A DNA stretch of 64,000 nt, from positions 1,922,001-1,986,000 of the forward strand of contig OZ176059.1 in NCBI GenBank assembly GCA_964247055.1, in the 5' to 3' direction. The translations under genes and the position numbers were made by a program. The notes beneath the pieces were generated by a model that searched no databases, was not told where the DNA came from, and was given only the letters and a program-made list of their open reading frames with translations. Positions 11,816 to 27,237 of this stretch are shown here, in pieces. The first letter of the stretch is position 1. Each line of letters begins with the position of its first letter. This DNA comes from Paragordius varius (Eukaryota; Nematomorpha).

Positions 11816-14270
11816 GTAGAGCCTGTATAATATAATTTTATAAAATTTTAAAATTTCATTTTATATTTTCTAAAGGCGGTCATGATGAGAATATTAAACC
11901 ATATATTTTTTCAGCCTATAATTGAGGTCATTATATGGGGTTTACAGTTATATATATAGATAATTATGTACTTTGATTAGTGTCATTTAAACTAATTTTG
12001 GTTGCCGCTGCGGGGTGGGTTAAAAGAGCCCTTTTTCTCAATTCTCTTTCCTGTTATTGATAAAACATAAAAATAATATTTTTTTAAATATATATAGTAA
12101 TCATAATATAGTATAATGATTAAAATTATAAGGGTTAGTTAGTTAAAAAATGTAAAATTAGAAAATTGATATTTTTTTTCATGAAAAAAATACATTTTTT
12201 CAAACCTTTATAAACCAATAGATTACAATTAAGTAAAAGTTTATTATCAATTAACATATCCATTACAAACCTTCCCTTATCAAAATGATAAGGTTTATTA
12301 TTTAAAAATAAATAAATAAATATGGTTCAAAAAATGTTTCAAATCTTTAATTGTTAAAGTTTAGTCTCTTTATAACTTTAATTTTATATATAGCTGTAAC
12401 TACTACATCTACAGTTTATTCCAAAAATATAATTTACGAATTACCTAAAATTTGAAGATAAATTAGTAATTTTTTTGGCGTGAAAAAAATTTGAAAATAC
12501 CTTTTTTCGTTTTTTTGAGCTTTTATGTGTTTTTTCAACAACCATATCCACATCATCAATATTATTGTTTTCTCCATCTGATCTCTCCATGGTTGTTTTA
12601 TCACGGCTACTCTTTTTAACGCTATGCCGTTTGTGAACTTCAAAAAAAGGATAATATTAAATAATGTGAATCAAAATTACAACTAAAATTATTACAATAC
12701 TATGGCTAAAAATTTTCAAAAATTATATAACGCTATTTTTTTATAAAATCGGGCTTTAAAAAGAAAATTAGAGTAAACTAAAAGTATAAGGGTGAAAATA
12801 TGCATATGAAAAATTTTATAATGACAAAAAAGATATATAACACATTTTTTTTAACAAAAACAATTTTGAGTTCTTGACATTTTATTACCAAATGACTTTT
12901 ATAATAAATATACCCTAAATAGTGTGTGTTATCTTTATTCCTTATTATCCAATAAGAGGTATAATAAAAAAAATCAGATAAAAAATATGGATGCGTTTAT
13001 ATAATTATTGTCTTTCAACAAATATGATTTATTATCGTATACTCTTAAGTTATATAAAGTAATTATGGATCCCAAAACAAAAAATATAAGTTAATATCTT
13101 TTATTTTAAAATACAACTATATCTTTATGAGTATTGGTACGTAATACCTAAGATATATATTTAAACACTGTAACTTAAAACTCAAAATTTTAAGGCTGAC
13201 ATAAATTGGTTTTGAAATTGAATTTATTATAAAAAAAACCTTATTTTTTTTAAAAATTAAGAAAAAAAAACCTTTAGTTGAATGATAATGTTTTCTTTTA
13301 ATGCTGTTGTCGGAAGTATTTTTAAGTATGATCTTTTCACCATGGTTACTTTTAGAATGAGACGAAGATTTTGGAGTCATTGATATAGATGTGTCAAGTA
13401 TCTTAAAACGATATATATTTTAATTAAAATTTGGAGATTATATTTATTATATGTAATATACCATTTACCTAATAAATTCACCCTCCTTAAACAATTCAAA
13501 TGCATTAAAATAAATTATGAGTTTTTTAGGGATTAAATATTACCTATATTTTTTATATTCTTAAAAGTAGAAATTCGTTTGTAACTAAATAATACTGAAA
13601 AAATAAAAAAGTATGTCATAAAGATACATATTAATAATGAAAGTTAGCCCGGAAATTGGAATTTAAATCGTTCAAGGATAATTTTGAATTATACAATATT
13701 TTTACCAACTATTTAATATCATTATTTTAATTACATAAAAATGAAAAATTACGATTGAAATTAATTAAAAACAAAAGTGAAAAAACATCAAACAAAAGTA
13801 CAAAATTACGTAAAAATGTGTATGGCCGTTAAAACAACAGCTTAATTTTTGCTAAAAATATATAATAAAACATGTCGAAAAAAGTTACTAAATAATTTAT
13901 AAAATAAAATATAATAAAAAATACCTTATTTGTCATACGATGGTGATGACAAACTCTCGACGACTTAAAATATAAAATGAACGACATAAAGTTATTAAAA
14001 ATGTGAAAATGAAAAAAAAATAAAAGCCCTAAAATATGCAATAAATATCAATTTTTTTGTTGGAAAAATAATCCAAATTTATTTATAAATATATATATTT
14101 TAAAAAACCAAACACTTTAAAAATTAAAACCTGCCCATTTTTCGAAAACCGCTATAACGGTCATATTTTAAAGCAAAACCGGTTATAACCGTTTTTTAAC
14201 ACCTGCACTAAATTTGATGGCCAATTTCAGGATTATTTTTTCTATTTAAATATATCTCGTAAAATTATTC

Positions 14271-14314
<44 letters not shown>

Positions 14315-16598
14315 TTAAAAGTATAACTTCTAATTATATAAAAAAAATCTTACTTGTGATTTGGTGGAACTGATTGTTGCATCTAAATTATCTGTAACGT
14401 TACCCGCAGTACTGCTGCTAATATTATCATTGAATTGAGATGTTCGTAATGATTTCCGCGATCTTTTTTCATTGTGAATATTGGCTAATATAAATAAATA
14501 TATGTAATAAGTTATAAATTACCTTTTTTGGGGGGACAAATGTTAAGTTAAGATTAAAAAGAGATTAAAAATTACCCATTAGATATATAATAATAATCTC
14601 AAATAATCTTATAATATTGTTAAAAATAATTAAATTTTTTTATACTATTTTCATTTGTTTTAGGGCTTTTATAGTGTTCATCCCCATGGATATGAGTGTG
14701 TGGACTATCAAAGTTAGTTGCCATTGGATGATCTTTACCAGATAAACGATCTATTGTCACATACAAAATAAAGAAATTGGTTTAAAAAACTTATGCGACC
14801 TTTTAAAAGATTACTTTAGAACTTTTAATAAAAAACAAATGAATAAAAATTTTACAAAAAAATAAATGAAAATCACCTTTTAATTCAGAATTATCCGATC
14901 GATTTACATGTCCCCTGGGTGTGCTTGATTTCCGATGGCGTCTATATATTAATAAATAGGTCAATGGTATATAACAAAATTTTGGCATATAAAATTTACC
15001 ATATATATAAATATATATTTTTATTAAATTAACCATATTCTTTTAAAAACCGCAAAATATCCCTGGATTCAAGCATTCAAGTATCAAGTAGATAAAATTT
15101 ACCATATATATAATTTTTATTGGAATTAACCATATCCTTTTTAAAAACGCCAAAGATCCCTGGATTTAAACATTCAAATAGTCAACGCGTATGCGATTTT
15201 TATTGTTTCATGAAGTGTGATATTTTCTCATATTTTTTCCACATATTAACGATATAATACATATTTGCATATTACTTTTCCCGATCACCACGTGATTTGT
15301 GAGACGATGTCGCGGATGAATGGCCGTTACCATGGTGATGCCGATGTCGTTTTACTCGTTCTTTCGTTCCGTCTTCGACTTTGCTGGTATTTTCACATTT
15401 TGATGATAAAGGCTTGACATTTTTATCATTGGAGATCGGGTTAAGAAAATCGTGGTTATTGGAATTTGGGCTGGTAAGAATATTATTGATAGTATTTAAC
15501 ATTGATTTTTTGGTCGCATCTCTACTGCTGCTGCTGCTAGAAGTGGTGGTGTCTAACGTATTACTTTTATGTCCAACAGTTTTTGCCATTTGACCAGTGG
15601 TGTGGGACAATGATTTAGTTACGTCCGCCTCGGAACTTACTGTTCGTGTTTTTATGCCCGCTATTTTTTGTATAAATAATATTTAGGAAATGTGAACATT
15701 GAATTGAAAATTTATATTATTCATAAAAAATTTAAATGAAAATATAAGGGGTAGTAATATTATTTTTTTATCCAGAGCCAAGGTTTTTTGGAATAATTTG
15801 GGACAATAAAACTTTGAGTATAAAAACTTAAAATTATACAAGTTTTGGGCCTTGTTCTATTTAAACTGATATATTTTCAACGAAAACAAATTTAATTTCC
15901 AAAAATTATATTGTTTTCATATATTAACTAAATTACTCGTGGGCGAAATATTTTCTGCAGGAAAATGTTTGGTTCAATAACATATAAACGCCATTAAAAA
16001 CGTATTCTTGACATTTTTTTCGCTAAATTATTTTGAAACATACTATGGTTCCTACATTAATTACATAACTGCGTTTATTTAATTTCATACTTTTTGTTAA
16101 GGGACTCCTATGCTTGTCATCTCCACCACCCAAGAAACTGCCATCTTGATCACGTGAAACAGTAGTGACAGAAGGAGCAGACGATAATATTACATTATTG
16201 GCAGACGATACAACATATTTATTTGTGTCTACGTGATGATGAGTTGAATGTGCCGGAGAATTAGATAAGGTATTTGATGATTTTATAATATGTTTAGGGG
16301 ATGTTAATGACAATGTTGAATTTTCTGCGTGATTTGCGCTTTGTGCTTTGGAATTTCCGGAATTATTATTTGATATGGAGGTATTGGTTGTGCTTAAATC
16401 CTTCGCTGTTATATTGGTTAGGGAGGATGGCGTTTGTGAATTCTGCTCTTTTGGGTGAGTTATTGTCGAACTCGACATAGTAGAGGGTGTTGACAGTAAT
16501 GATTTCGAGGCACCAATGCTAATGGTTGAAGTAGACAGCGTGTTTGAATTAGTACTACCTGTAGTGGGAGCTCCTGAAGATGATACCATGGGTACATT
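9072..16598 (-). CDS. THOC2: THOC2 exons 29-40: long low-complexity C-terminal tail
   Basis: Exons: 16598-16091, 15660-15276, 14941-14877, 14750-14646, 14484-14354, 13963-13925, 13401-13272, 12637-12501, 12050-11972, 11480-11303, 10861-10298, 9606-9072, about 950 residues. Composition is Ser/Thr/Asn/His-rich with short basic patches ([24 protein letters not shown]). Phases chain without a gap from the conserved core, so it belongs to the same protein. Vertebrate THOC2 also ends in a disordered tail, about 390 residues rich in Lys/Glu/Ser/Arg; here the tail is longer and less charged. It probably serves RNA or partner binding, but that is inference. Confidence 0.88.
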
Positions 16599-19500
16599 CT
16601 AAAAAATTATAAAGTATTAATTTTCGGCCCAGCTCTTGTAAAAGGTATGTTACGATAGAAAAAGATCATAATTATATTTTATAATAAAAAATATTTTATA
16701 TGGCACATATGCCGAGTAAAATCATTTTAAGCCAATTTCCATCCTTACTTAGAGTTATATTTTATGTTTTTAAAAAAATAATTATAAAATAATAAAAACT
16801 TACATCTTTGGCATGGAATTCGTGTTCCGGTAAAAATTTGGATTTCTTTTGTTTCAAATAGCCGGAATAGCTATAATTGAAAAACATAAAAAGTACAAAA
16901 TTCTATATCTTTACATAAATTTTTTTAACGATATTTGAAATTAAATTTAAGCAAAACAATAAAATAAATATTTTGCATACGAGAGTGCCAAAACATATAA
17001 ATCAGCACGTTTTTCCCGTTCTTCCGACTTTATTTTTTCGATCCTTCGTTCAAGGGCTGACCCTAGGTTTGCAACAATCGGGTAACTTGGTAAAAGCTAA
17101 AAATTATATATAAAAAAAAACTTATAACATTTAGTTCTTATACTAATATTTAATATATATGATTGAAAATAAAATAAATTTACAACGAAAAACATTTTTT
17201 ATTATTAAAAAGATATTTCAAATAATTTATAATAATCTTTTTTAAATACATGTGTAAACCGTATTTTTATGTTGTTCCAAAATTAAGTTCTCAAATATGC
17301 TTAACGCTGTGATATTTTATATTTCCAACATGTTAAAAATAATTTCAACATATATTTAATATTTACAATAAATTTACTATAAAATATCCAAAATCCTTAA
17401 ATAAAATTTTACCACAATCTATGTATATGATTATAATGGTAAAAAACCTACAATATCGTATATATATACTAAAAATTTAGCATAAACATATAGAAAAACC
17501 GAGAGAGAGTTACATATACCTTAGTAAGGACTATTAAGCTATTCCGTATACTGGCATAGTGTCCTGATTCAAGGCATTGCACGACACTCTTGGTCATTTT
17601 GAAGTGCCATTTATGACAAACGTGACGAAAGTCTTGATACGATAAATAATTATTTAGGTTATTATTATTATTTGTATTGAAATTGTTACTATTTTCATTT
17701 GTCTCATTATTAACAACATTAGAGACATTTTTATCATTACTATTGTTTGTAGAACTGTTTGTAGGTTTTGTGGTAGATGGTGTGACACATGTCGCATTCC
17801 CCGTATTTTTAACGACATTGAAACCGGGATAACCTACGCACTCCTACAAATAATAAGTAAGCAAACATGAAAAGAGTTAATGGTTAAAAAATTGGTAAAA
17901 ATAAAAAAAGAGTAAAAATTTATATGCATTGATTGGTTTTTAGATGCCACTAAGTTTAAATGTTTTAGTTTTGAGGTTCTGAACTAACTTTAATTGTAAC
18001 AGTACCGTATTTAAAAAACTAAACCGGTTACATAAAAAATAATTTTACCATGATTCGCTGTAAAAATAACCGCAAAAAAGTTATAATTTTGGTTAATTAC
18101 ACCTTTAAAAAATATTTTAAAATAAGTATTAGGGAATATTCTTAATTAGGTGCATTCTTTGATTATACAATTGTGTAAAATTAGGTTTTTACATAAAAAG
18201 GGCTTTGGTTTTACATTAAACATATGACTTTTTCCTTGGTAACAAAAAAGGTTAAACATATTCAAACATTATATAATGGCATAAAAAATTACTTTATTGT
18301 AAATTTCAGCGTTGGAATGCCATTTTAGGGCAGTTTCCATTAAACTGTTTAGGAAAATGCCATATCTAGCTGCCTCATTTTCAGTCAGGCTTATCATGAT
18401 GTAAGTTATATCACAAAATATCTAATAGTAAAAAAAAATAAAAAATAATCAAATTTTTGTACAGTATAAAAAATTTAAATACAAAACATAATTTATCCAA
18501 AGAAATTATTTTTATTGTAAGAAAACCATATTAAATCTTGCTTTTATTAAAGATATGCTATTTTTTGAAGTCCGAAATAAGCATTAAGGATGTATATTGA
18601 TAAAACAATAATTTATTCATATTACCAATCATATAGTTATGGGTTACATAAAAAATATCGATCGATTGACAATCTTTACTTTAAAGTGTCTTTGTAATTG
18701 GAAATAATACCTAATTTTTCACCTTATTATGAAATAAATATACATTACTAATATGTTAAAATTATATATCAATAAAGCAATAAAAGGCATTAAAATTTTA
18801 GTAAAAAAAGATAAGTTTCTTTCCAAAAACAAAAATATCAAAATCATCGCCTAAATTGGGATTTTACGCTAAAATAACAATGATATTCGACATACTCGAT
18901 CTAAGCATATGAGTGTGGCAAAATGTGGGACTTTGAGTTTATGCAATAATTTTATAAATTCGGCACAATACATGGCATCGGAAACGGAGAACGTGGCTCG
19001 GCTAAATATACATTTTTGCAAAAATTGTGTTATAGCATCGTTTCGGGCAGCATCTATATATCCGACAAATACAAAATTATCAAAAATATAAATTTTGGAT
19101 AATTTAAAATAAAAAATGAATGATAGTATAGATGTGTACATAGGATACAATTTAAAATACTTTCAAATAGAAGGAAACAGCGAGAAAAAAGCATACAAAC
19201 GGAAAAACTATAAGAAAAATATTTAACAACTTTAAAATGAAATCTTTATTGAGTTTTATCATTACTTTTTTAAATTTTATGGTTTCTTTTTAGTTTTTAC
19301 TGTATGACTTGAAAAACCAATTATAAAGAAAGAGCCTTATTAAGCCATACCTGTATTTTGAAGGGCTAAAAGAGGGAATTTAATTTACATGTCAGTAGCC
19401 ATGTATGAATTTTATTTTTTTAATTCAATATTTAAATGATGTGGTTAATTGACACTGTGTTTAATATGTAACTAATAAAACGTAAAATCTCATACATGGC

Positions 19501-22500
19501 AAAAAGATATTTTAAATACCCTCTTTTAGCCATTAACAATAGAGATATGGCCTATATTAGTGTGCTCGTTAATGTATAACTATGAATTCTCAAATCTACA
19601 AAACAAGCACAATACTGGTCAAAAAAATAAATTGAAGTCAGTAATTATAATTTTGTGCTAGAATAGGGCCTGCCAGGTTATGATATTATTAAACTTATAT
19701 AAAAAATCAGACATAAATATCATAACATAATGACCTAATAGATAAATTTAATTGGTAATATTAAATTAATATTTTTATCAATCATCTTCAATAATACCGA
19801 TTTAAAACAGATAATTTAAAAGAATTTATTATATATTGGATAATTCTCTCTATATTTGTTTAATATAATTATATATATATATATATAATTATAACAATTA
19901 TGTTAATTATAACTGCGTATGGAGAACTTATAAACGCAACGGACAGGCCGGTTATTATTTTCTTAACTAACTAATCTAAACCCATTTCTCTGTTAATTTT
20001 TTATTTTAAAAATTAATAATAATTATAGACAAAATATGTTAATAGATATCTGAATGCTATTATTATATATTACGCTGATAAAACCATCCAGATTTGAGTT
20101 GTTCAAATATTTCATGGAGTGACTTAACGTGCTCCTTTTGCGTATTTTCCTCCTCCCGTAATTTATCAATCAAAGAATGGAGTTTTTCTTTCTCTTTTTT
20201 ACGTTTCATGGGCGTTGATAACTAAAAATATTAATGAATAACATTCAAAACAATTTCAAATTATAAATTAATAAAAGAGTAATGAGATATATAAATCCAT
20301 AATTTCAAACCGTTTATGATGGTATATAATATATATACGATAGATTGCTTCTAAATATAAAATTGATTATGTAACCTATTTATACATCTCGATTCCTTAT
20401 TTCTCCATATTCAAATAGGTATGTAAATATTAGGAAAGGGTTTTTTTCCATTTGAAAAAAAATCATCTTCACAATTCATTCAAGTCCCGAAAAAACGGGC
20501 TAACAAAAAACTGGTCCCGATTTTGTTATATTTAATTATAAAAAAATATTTTTTTGTATGAATTAATAATAATTAACTTTAATAATTTGTTGACAAATGT
20601 ACTTAAATTTTAAATTAAAAATTTTGTAATTAAAGAATTAAAATTAACAAAGACATACATCTCTAAATGAACCGGTTAACAGATGAGATGGTGGCGTATT
20701 TGTACGACTTGAATTACTACTTGACATCATATTCAGGGAATTTCCAAGATTATTTATGTTATTGCTGCTGCTATTATGATGATGATTCATATCATCTAAG
20801 ATTGCAATGGTTTGCTTTAATTTACTTATTTCACGGTTATATGCCTGAGCCGGATAATTTATATCGTAGCGTGAAAAGGTCCAAAATGTCACGAAAAATA
20901 GGGGACTATTATAAAACAGCGAAAAGATAAAATATAATGCGAGATAGAAAGATTATAAATAAAAATTCGTTTTTTTTAAACATTTTAAAAGGTGTGATAA
21001 AATATTTAATATAAAATATAAATATACATACAGGTAAATCATTAACTTATAGATTTTACATTTTTAAGTGTTAGATCAATTATTCAACCAATTATATAAA
21101 TAACATCAATACTTTTAGGGCTTAAAATCCAATATTTTTATATATAAACCCTAATTCATTCTTAAAAAATGATCAAAGGCAAATATATATGCAATTAATT
21201 TTTAAAAAAATACCAAAATAGACAATTATAAAAGGATAAAATATTTATATTAAAATAATTTTATTTTTAAATTAACGTATTACGTTATATCTGTCCAAAC
21301 TTTGGGAGCCATTAAAAGGGTGACATTTTCAGCTTCTTCGGTCAACAAATTTTTCAAAACGCCAAAATATTTTGTATCCTATTTTGTTATAAAAAAGCAT
21401 TTTTAAAAAAAGATTGAAATAAGTTAATTTTTAATTTTAAGCACATTATTAATTTGTTCGGAAAAAACCTTTTTTTTTATATCAAAATTTAGCATATTTG
21501 ATTTAAGCCTTAAATGAATATATTTAAATTCTACGTTTAGTTCACGGTTCAATATTTTTTAATTTAAAAAGAAGGTACTTTGTTGAGCTACACACCCAAC
21601 TTTAGAAAATGTAACTTAAAGTATGTATATATACCATTTACAGTTCAAATTCATCCTTGAACAATTCAAATTCACCCTAAAATAAATTGTGTTTTTAAGA
21701 TTAAAAATTACCTTTATTTTATAATATTTTAAAATATGAAATTCTGTTTAAAATTAATATAATGCTAAAAATTTATGTCGTAAAAATAAATTTAATATTA
21801 ATAATGAGTTATATTATCTCAAAAACACATAATTTATTTTTCGAGGGTGAATTTGAATTGTTCAAGGGTAAATTTAAATTGTAAATGGTATTACCATGCC
21901 AAATATTTTTGCAAAAGGGCATTATTTTAATTTAAAAAAGCTCATTTTAAGACTTTTTAATTTTTACAAAACTTACTCATAAAATATATATATTTACCTT
22001 TAGAGTTAGGCTTAAACTATGCCTTCGGATAAAGAATGCGGCATCAAAAGCCAAATGGTATTCATTAATAAGTTGTGATAACGAGGGCAATAAATGGACA
22101 TATTCATCAACACTAAAATTACATGCTATGAATGTAACGTATTGGACTAGGGCATCTTGAGCCTAAGCAAAAATATAAAGGTCAAAAAAAAATTAAATCA
22201 ATGATAAAAATATGAATACTTAAACGGAATATTTAATAAAAACTAATTTATGTTCATGTAAATAAGAAAAAATAATTATTTGAAAAAAAAAACATTTTTC
22301 TTTATTAAAGTTTAGTATGATTTATAATGGCTTTAAATTTTTGGGTTGATTTTTATTATGTAATACTGGATAACTATTTTTTTAACCTACTTATCAAAGA
22401 TTAACCATCGCTATCATCTCTTATAATAATAATATATATTAACAATTAAAGTAAAAATTATTTTATCACCAACCATATAATTTAAATAATAATATCACAA

Positions 22501-25500
22501 TATTACGTTTTGTGTAAAAAGAAGAATAAAAGACAAATAAGATGTGAGATTCTCAATTATTTTACATAAACATGGTAGGTCAGGAGTATATATATCTTAA
22601 AATTAATTCGATAATAAAAAAGAATAAAAACTTTTTGTGTTTTAACATTATATAAATCAATCAAACTATACAATTTAATGTTTTCTATCGTTTTTAGTTT
22701 CAAAAACAAAAAAATAATCTAACCTGATCATACAATCGACCCAAAAGTTTAATATGATCAGATGCCTCTACCAATCCGCCGGTACCACTTGTCATTGCTG
22801 GTGTAATTAAGTTTTCTTTAGTTGTTGATTGTGAATTATTTTCATTTTCAGTTTGATTTTGATCATTAGTCATACTGATTCCAACAATTTTAGGTGTTGT
22901 ATTATTCTATATATTTATATAATAATGGGTTTTTTATGGCTACAAACAAAAAAGAACAGTACATTTCCCATAAAATTCATGTTAAACAATCATATGGTTT
23001 AAAGAGATTACCATTAAAATTACGTTAACAATATCTCGATATAAATTTTCATTCAATGACAATATTCACAAATATAAAAACTTATTACAACACATATATC
23101 AAATAATCGAAAAAAATACCTAAATCAATTTAAAATAAAAGGAATACGATTACTAAATTAACAAAATTTTTTATATTTATGGACTTTTTATATCTATAAT
23201 TTGATGTAGTCTTATTAAGAGAATGTATAAAAATAATTTTGTTCACCGGCGACCAATCAAAAGTGTTATATTCCTAATTGGAAAAAAAAGTTAAAAATTT
23301 GTTGTTTAAAAATAGAGCTAATAAAAATGACATATACCTCTTCATCATTTAACGTATCCTGGGTGACATTTTGTTGTTCCAATTCCTCAGAAAACGCATC
23401 AGCAGTTTTAGATTCTTGTGGTGAATTTGTATGTGCAGTATTTAAATAACTTTTCATAACCATACTCTTACTACTAGTATTGGTATTTATAAAGCTTGCA
23501 GTATGATAAATTTCACAATCCCTCTGTTGAGCAATAAGCAAGGCTAATGGTATAAGAATGTCGGAATTAAGTAAACTTTCTTTCAAGCGTTGACTTGACC
23601 GTTTAGTATTACGGATTTGGGCAAAATATCCTGCCTATATATATAAGATATATAAGAATTGTATGAAAATCTAAAATTTTTTGAAGGGGCATATAAAGGG
23701 CTAGGCTAAACGGTGATTGTAAAATATAATTCATTTTCGACACGTGAATAGTATAAAAAATATGGAAATTTATTTAAAAACGTGTCATATAGAATAAATA
23801 AGTATGTTCGACATGGTTTAAACAACTCTCAATGACAAATTGTTTTATAAACGTATTTAGAATTGTATATAAAGAACAACCATTTTATCCATACTCATTT
23901 ATATTTTTTTAATGCTGAGGACGGATATACGTTATAGTATCCGAAACCGTACGAAAATTTTATTTATTCTATGACACGTTTTTAAATAAATTTCCATATT
24001 TTTTTTCAAAATGGTTCTTTATATTTGAAAAAGGGTGAACTTCTATGCGATTTCCCCCAAAAAAGCTTTTTTGTTAAAAAAAACCGGTTTTGCCGGGTTT
24101 TGCTTTCTTTTGCAGTTAAAGAATCGGTTTTTTGGCCAGTTTTACGCCTTTTAAAAAACAGTTTGATCAAACAAATATGTTATGGAATATTCCATTTACA
24201 CTTCATTCATCCTAAAACAAATTATGTGTTTTTCAAGATTAAAAATTAAAATACTGAAAATAATAAACTAAGCCATAAAAATTATTTAAGATTAAGAATG
24301 AGTTATATTAGCCAGAAAAGACATAATTTATTTTTGGCGTGAATTTGAATCAAGGGTGAACTTAAATTGTTTAAAGATCAAGAATTGTAAATGGTATATG
24401 TTAATGTCTCTGGTAATATGTACACAGCAATAAGGTTATAATTAGAGAAAAATTAAAAGTTTTGAAGCAAATTAATATAACGGCGCAGGATCTAAAAACA
24501 GTTGCAAAACGATGACTTTATTTGCTTTTTGTTCTAAATAATATAAAATTTCCAACAAACGGTTTAAGAAGAAAAACTATTACAATAATCTTTTTTTAAA
24601 ACCATTTGTTTGCTAAAATAAATGATAATATGATAGGTACATACCTCAGATCGTAATAGGTCTCCACCGCTAAGGGCCTCAAGTTGTTCCTTAGTTGATG
24701 TTATATCATTCATTTCAATACCAGACATTTTATGTACCAATTCCTTAACTACTAACAAAAGATCAGAACCACGTAATATGCCTTTCTATATATATAAAAT
24801 TGCGAATAATAATTTATTATTAAATTAACAAGGTTAATAATATAATTTAAAATTGTGTATATTAATTATGGAAAAATTAAATGGAATCGAACACGAAGAG
24901 CACATAAAACAATATAATTATAAAAAATTTATAATAGTTAATGATGGTAATGTTTTAAAACCCTCTTTTATTGTTATCTATATTCTTAATTCAAAAATTT
25001 TAATTGGGATGAAAACATATTTTAAGTTTTAACTTTTTATTTTTTGTTTTATTCTATATACAACTAGGTTTTAATGATAAAACTTTAAAGCAAAAGAACA
25101 AATTCCAAGATTTAATCTTGTCTAAATAACAGTAAAACTACAGTAAAAGTTGAAATTATACTATGGACAAAACGTAAAAAATAAAGACAAATATGTATTT
25201 CTAAAAGACAACCAACCATACTCTTTATTATTTTTTTGTTATACCTTCTTCTGTCTTTTAATTGAAAATACTTGTCTTGATAATTTAACGTTTTGTCCGT
25301 ATAATTTCAATTTGTACTGTAATACCAAATTTACAATTTAATTTGAAACTTGATATGCAGTTTTAAAAAACTGTCAACTATTTAAAAACTAAGCACCTAA
25401 TTATATAGAAATAGACAACAAAGGGTTTTATATCTCAATCAAAAATTACCTCAAAATCTGTCGGAGTTAGCGTAGGAGTATTTGTACCCGCAAGCAAGAC

Positions 25501-27186
25501 CGAAGCAAATTTTAAACCGTTAACGGCAAAGTACAAGAGACCGGTAACGTCACATATGGGATATTTTTTGACTAAGCTACCCGCAAAAGCACAGGCATTA
25601 GCAAACCATGCATCTTGATCCATCATAATCTAAATGAAAATCCACAATTTTAAAAAATATTTTATAATAAATAAAAAGGGAACGAAAAAAAAAAGTTTAT
25701 CAAGAAATGAAAAAAAATAAAATTAAATAAATAAATAAAATATAAAATAAAAAAAATATAATTAAAGACACTACACAAAAGGGAGACTATTAAGTTTGAT
25801 TGTAAAATAGAAAAATATATCAAAACAATAATGTGTAGAGGTCTGAATATTAAAAACATTATAAAAAAATAATGTTGATTAAATTTATAGTATGTAATAT
25901 GAAAAAATAGAGAACCAAATGAAAAAAATGCTATGATAGCATTTAGGGACAGAAAAAATTAAAATTATAAAACATTTACAATAAAAAATTTTAAATAATT
26001 AATAAATTAAATATCCTCCTAATATTCGTATATAATATAGCCATGCAATTCTTTAAAAAAATTTTTAATTAAAACTATTTCAAAAATATAACCTAACAAT
26101 TATCTTAAAACAAAAATACTTTTATATTTATCCAAAAAAACATATGGATATATAGCAATATAAAAAATTCCTTACAGATGTAGAATTAGTATTATCCGTT
26201 AATAAAGCATCAGAGCTATTATTGTTAGTTGAATGGGGGGCATCTGTTATAGATGGCAGATTTGGTTTAATATCACTAGAACTTTTGATTGATTGTGGGT
26301 TCATTTCATTATCACTCATTTGTATGGATGTTAAATTGGTGCATAAGGATTCAATCAAACAAACTAATATAAATATAATTTATTACATAAAAAATTTATA
26401 TATTTTCAGTCAAAAAATAAAAAACCCAATTTTTATATGAAAAATATTTGATTTTAAACATAATAATAATATTAATAATAATAATAAAAAACTAAGAAGT
26501 TAATTAAAGGTTTAACATGAAAACTAAAAATATCTAAATTATAAAGAAAATATCTATGCATTTAAGGTGAAAAACTCTTAAAAATTATAACAAATTGCAA
26601 ATAAAAAAATCAACAGCCAAAATTTAAAAATTAATTTTTATATAGACCTTAAAAAATTTATATTTAATAAAAATTAAATATAAGTTTAAAATTTGAATTT
26701 AAAGGTGAAAAAAACATAAATGTAAGGATTTGATGAAAAATACGTCCAGAAAACAGTTTATAAATGAAAAACACCCAACCGAAAAAGATCATATTATTAT
26801 AAAATCAATAATAAGATCTAAAATTCATAAAAATTAAAACTATTTTTTAATATAAAAACAGCAAACAATACAGTAAAAATTGAAGTTATACGGACAAAAC
26901 GTAATAATATAAAGACAAATATTTTTTCCTAAAAGACAATCAAACTTTTTAAAACCTTATTTGCTCTCATATAAATTATATTAATACGATTTTGAAATAA
27001 AAAATTGATTGTTTTACCAATATACATATAAAGTATGTTGTCTTTTAAAAAATATCTGTCTTTATATTTTAACGTTTTGTCCGTATAATTTCGATTGTTA
27101 CTCTAAAAAATTTCATTCTATTACATTTTTTAAAAAAAGTTAAAAGAAAAACTTTCATAAAACAAAATAAAAAATATTAAATAATT

Positions 27187-27237
<51 letters not shown>

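Noticed and set aside
15381-15593. Plus-strand 70-codon frame
   Set aside because: Antisense of THOC2 exon 15660-15276; its Leu/Val runs are the complement of Ser/Asn codons.
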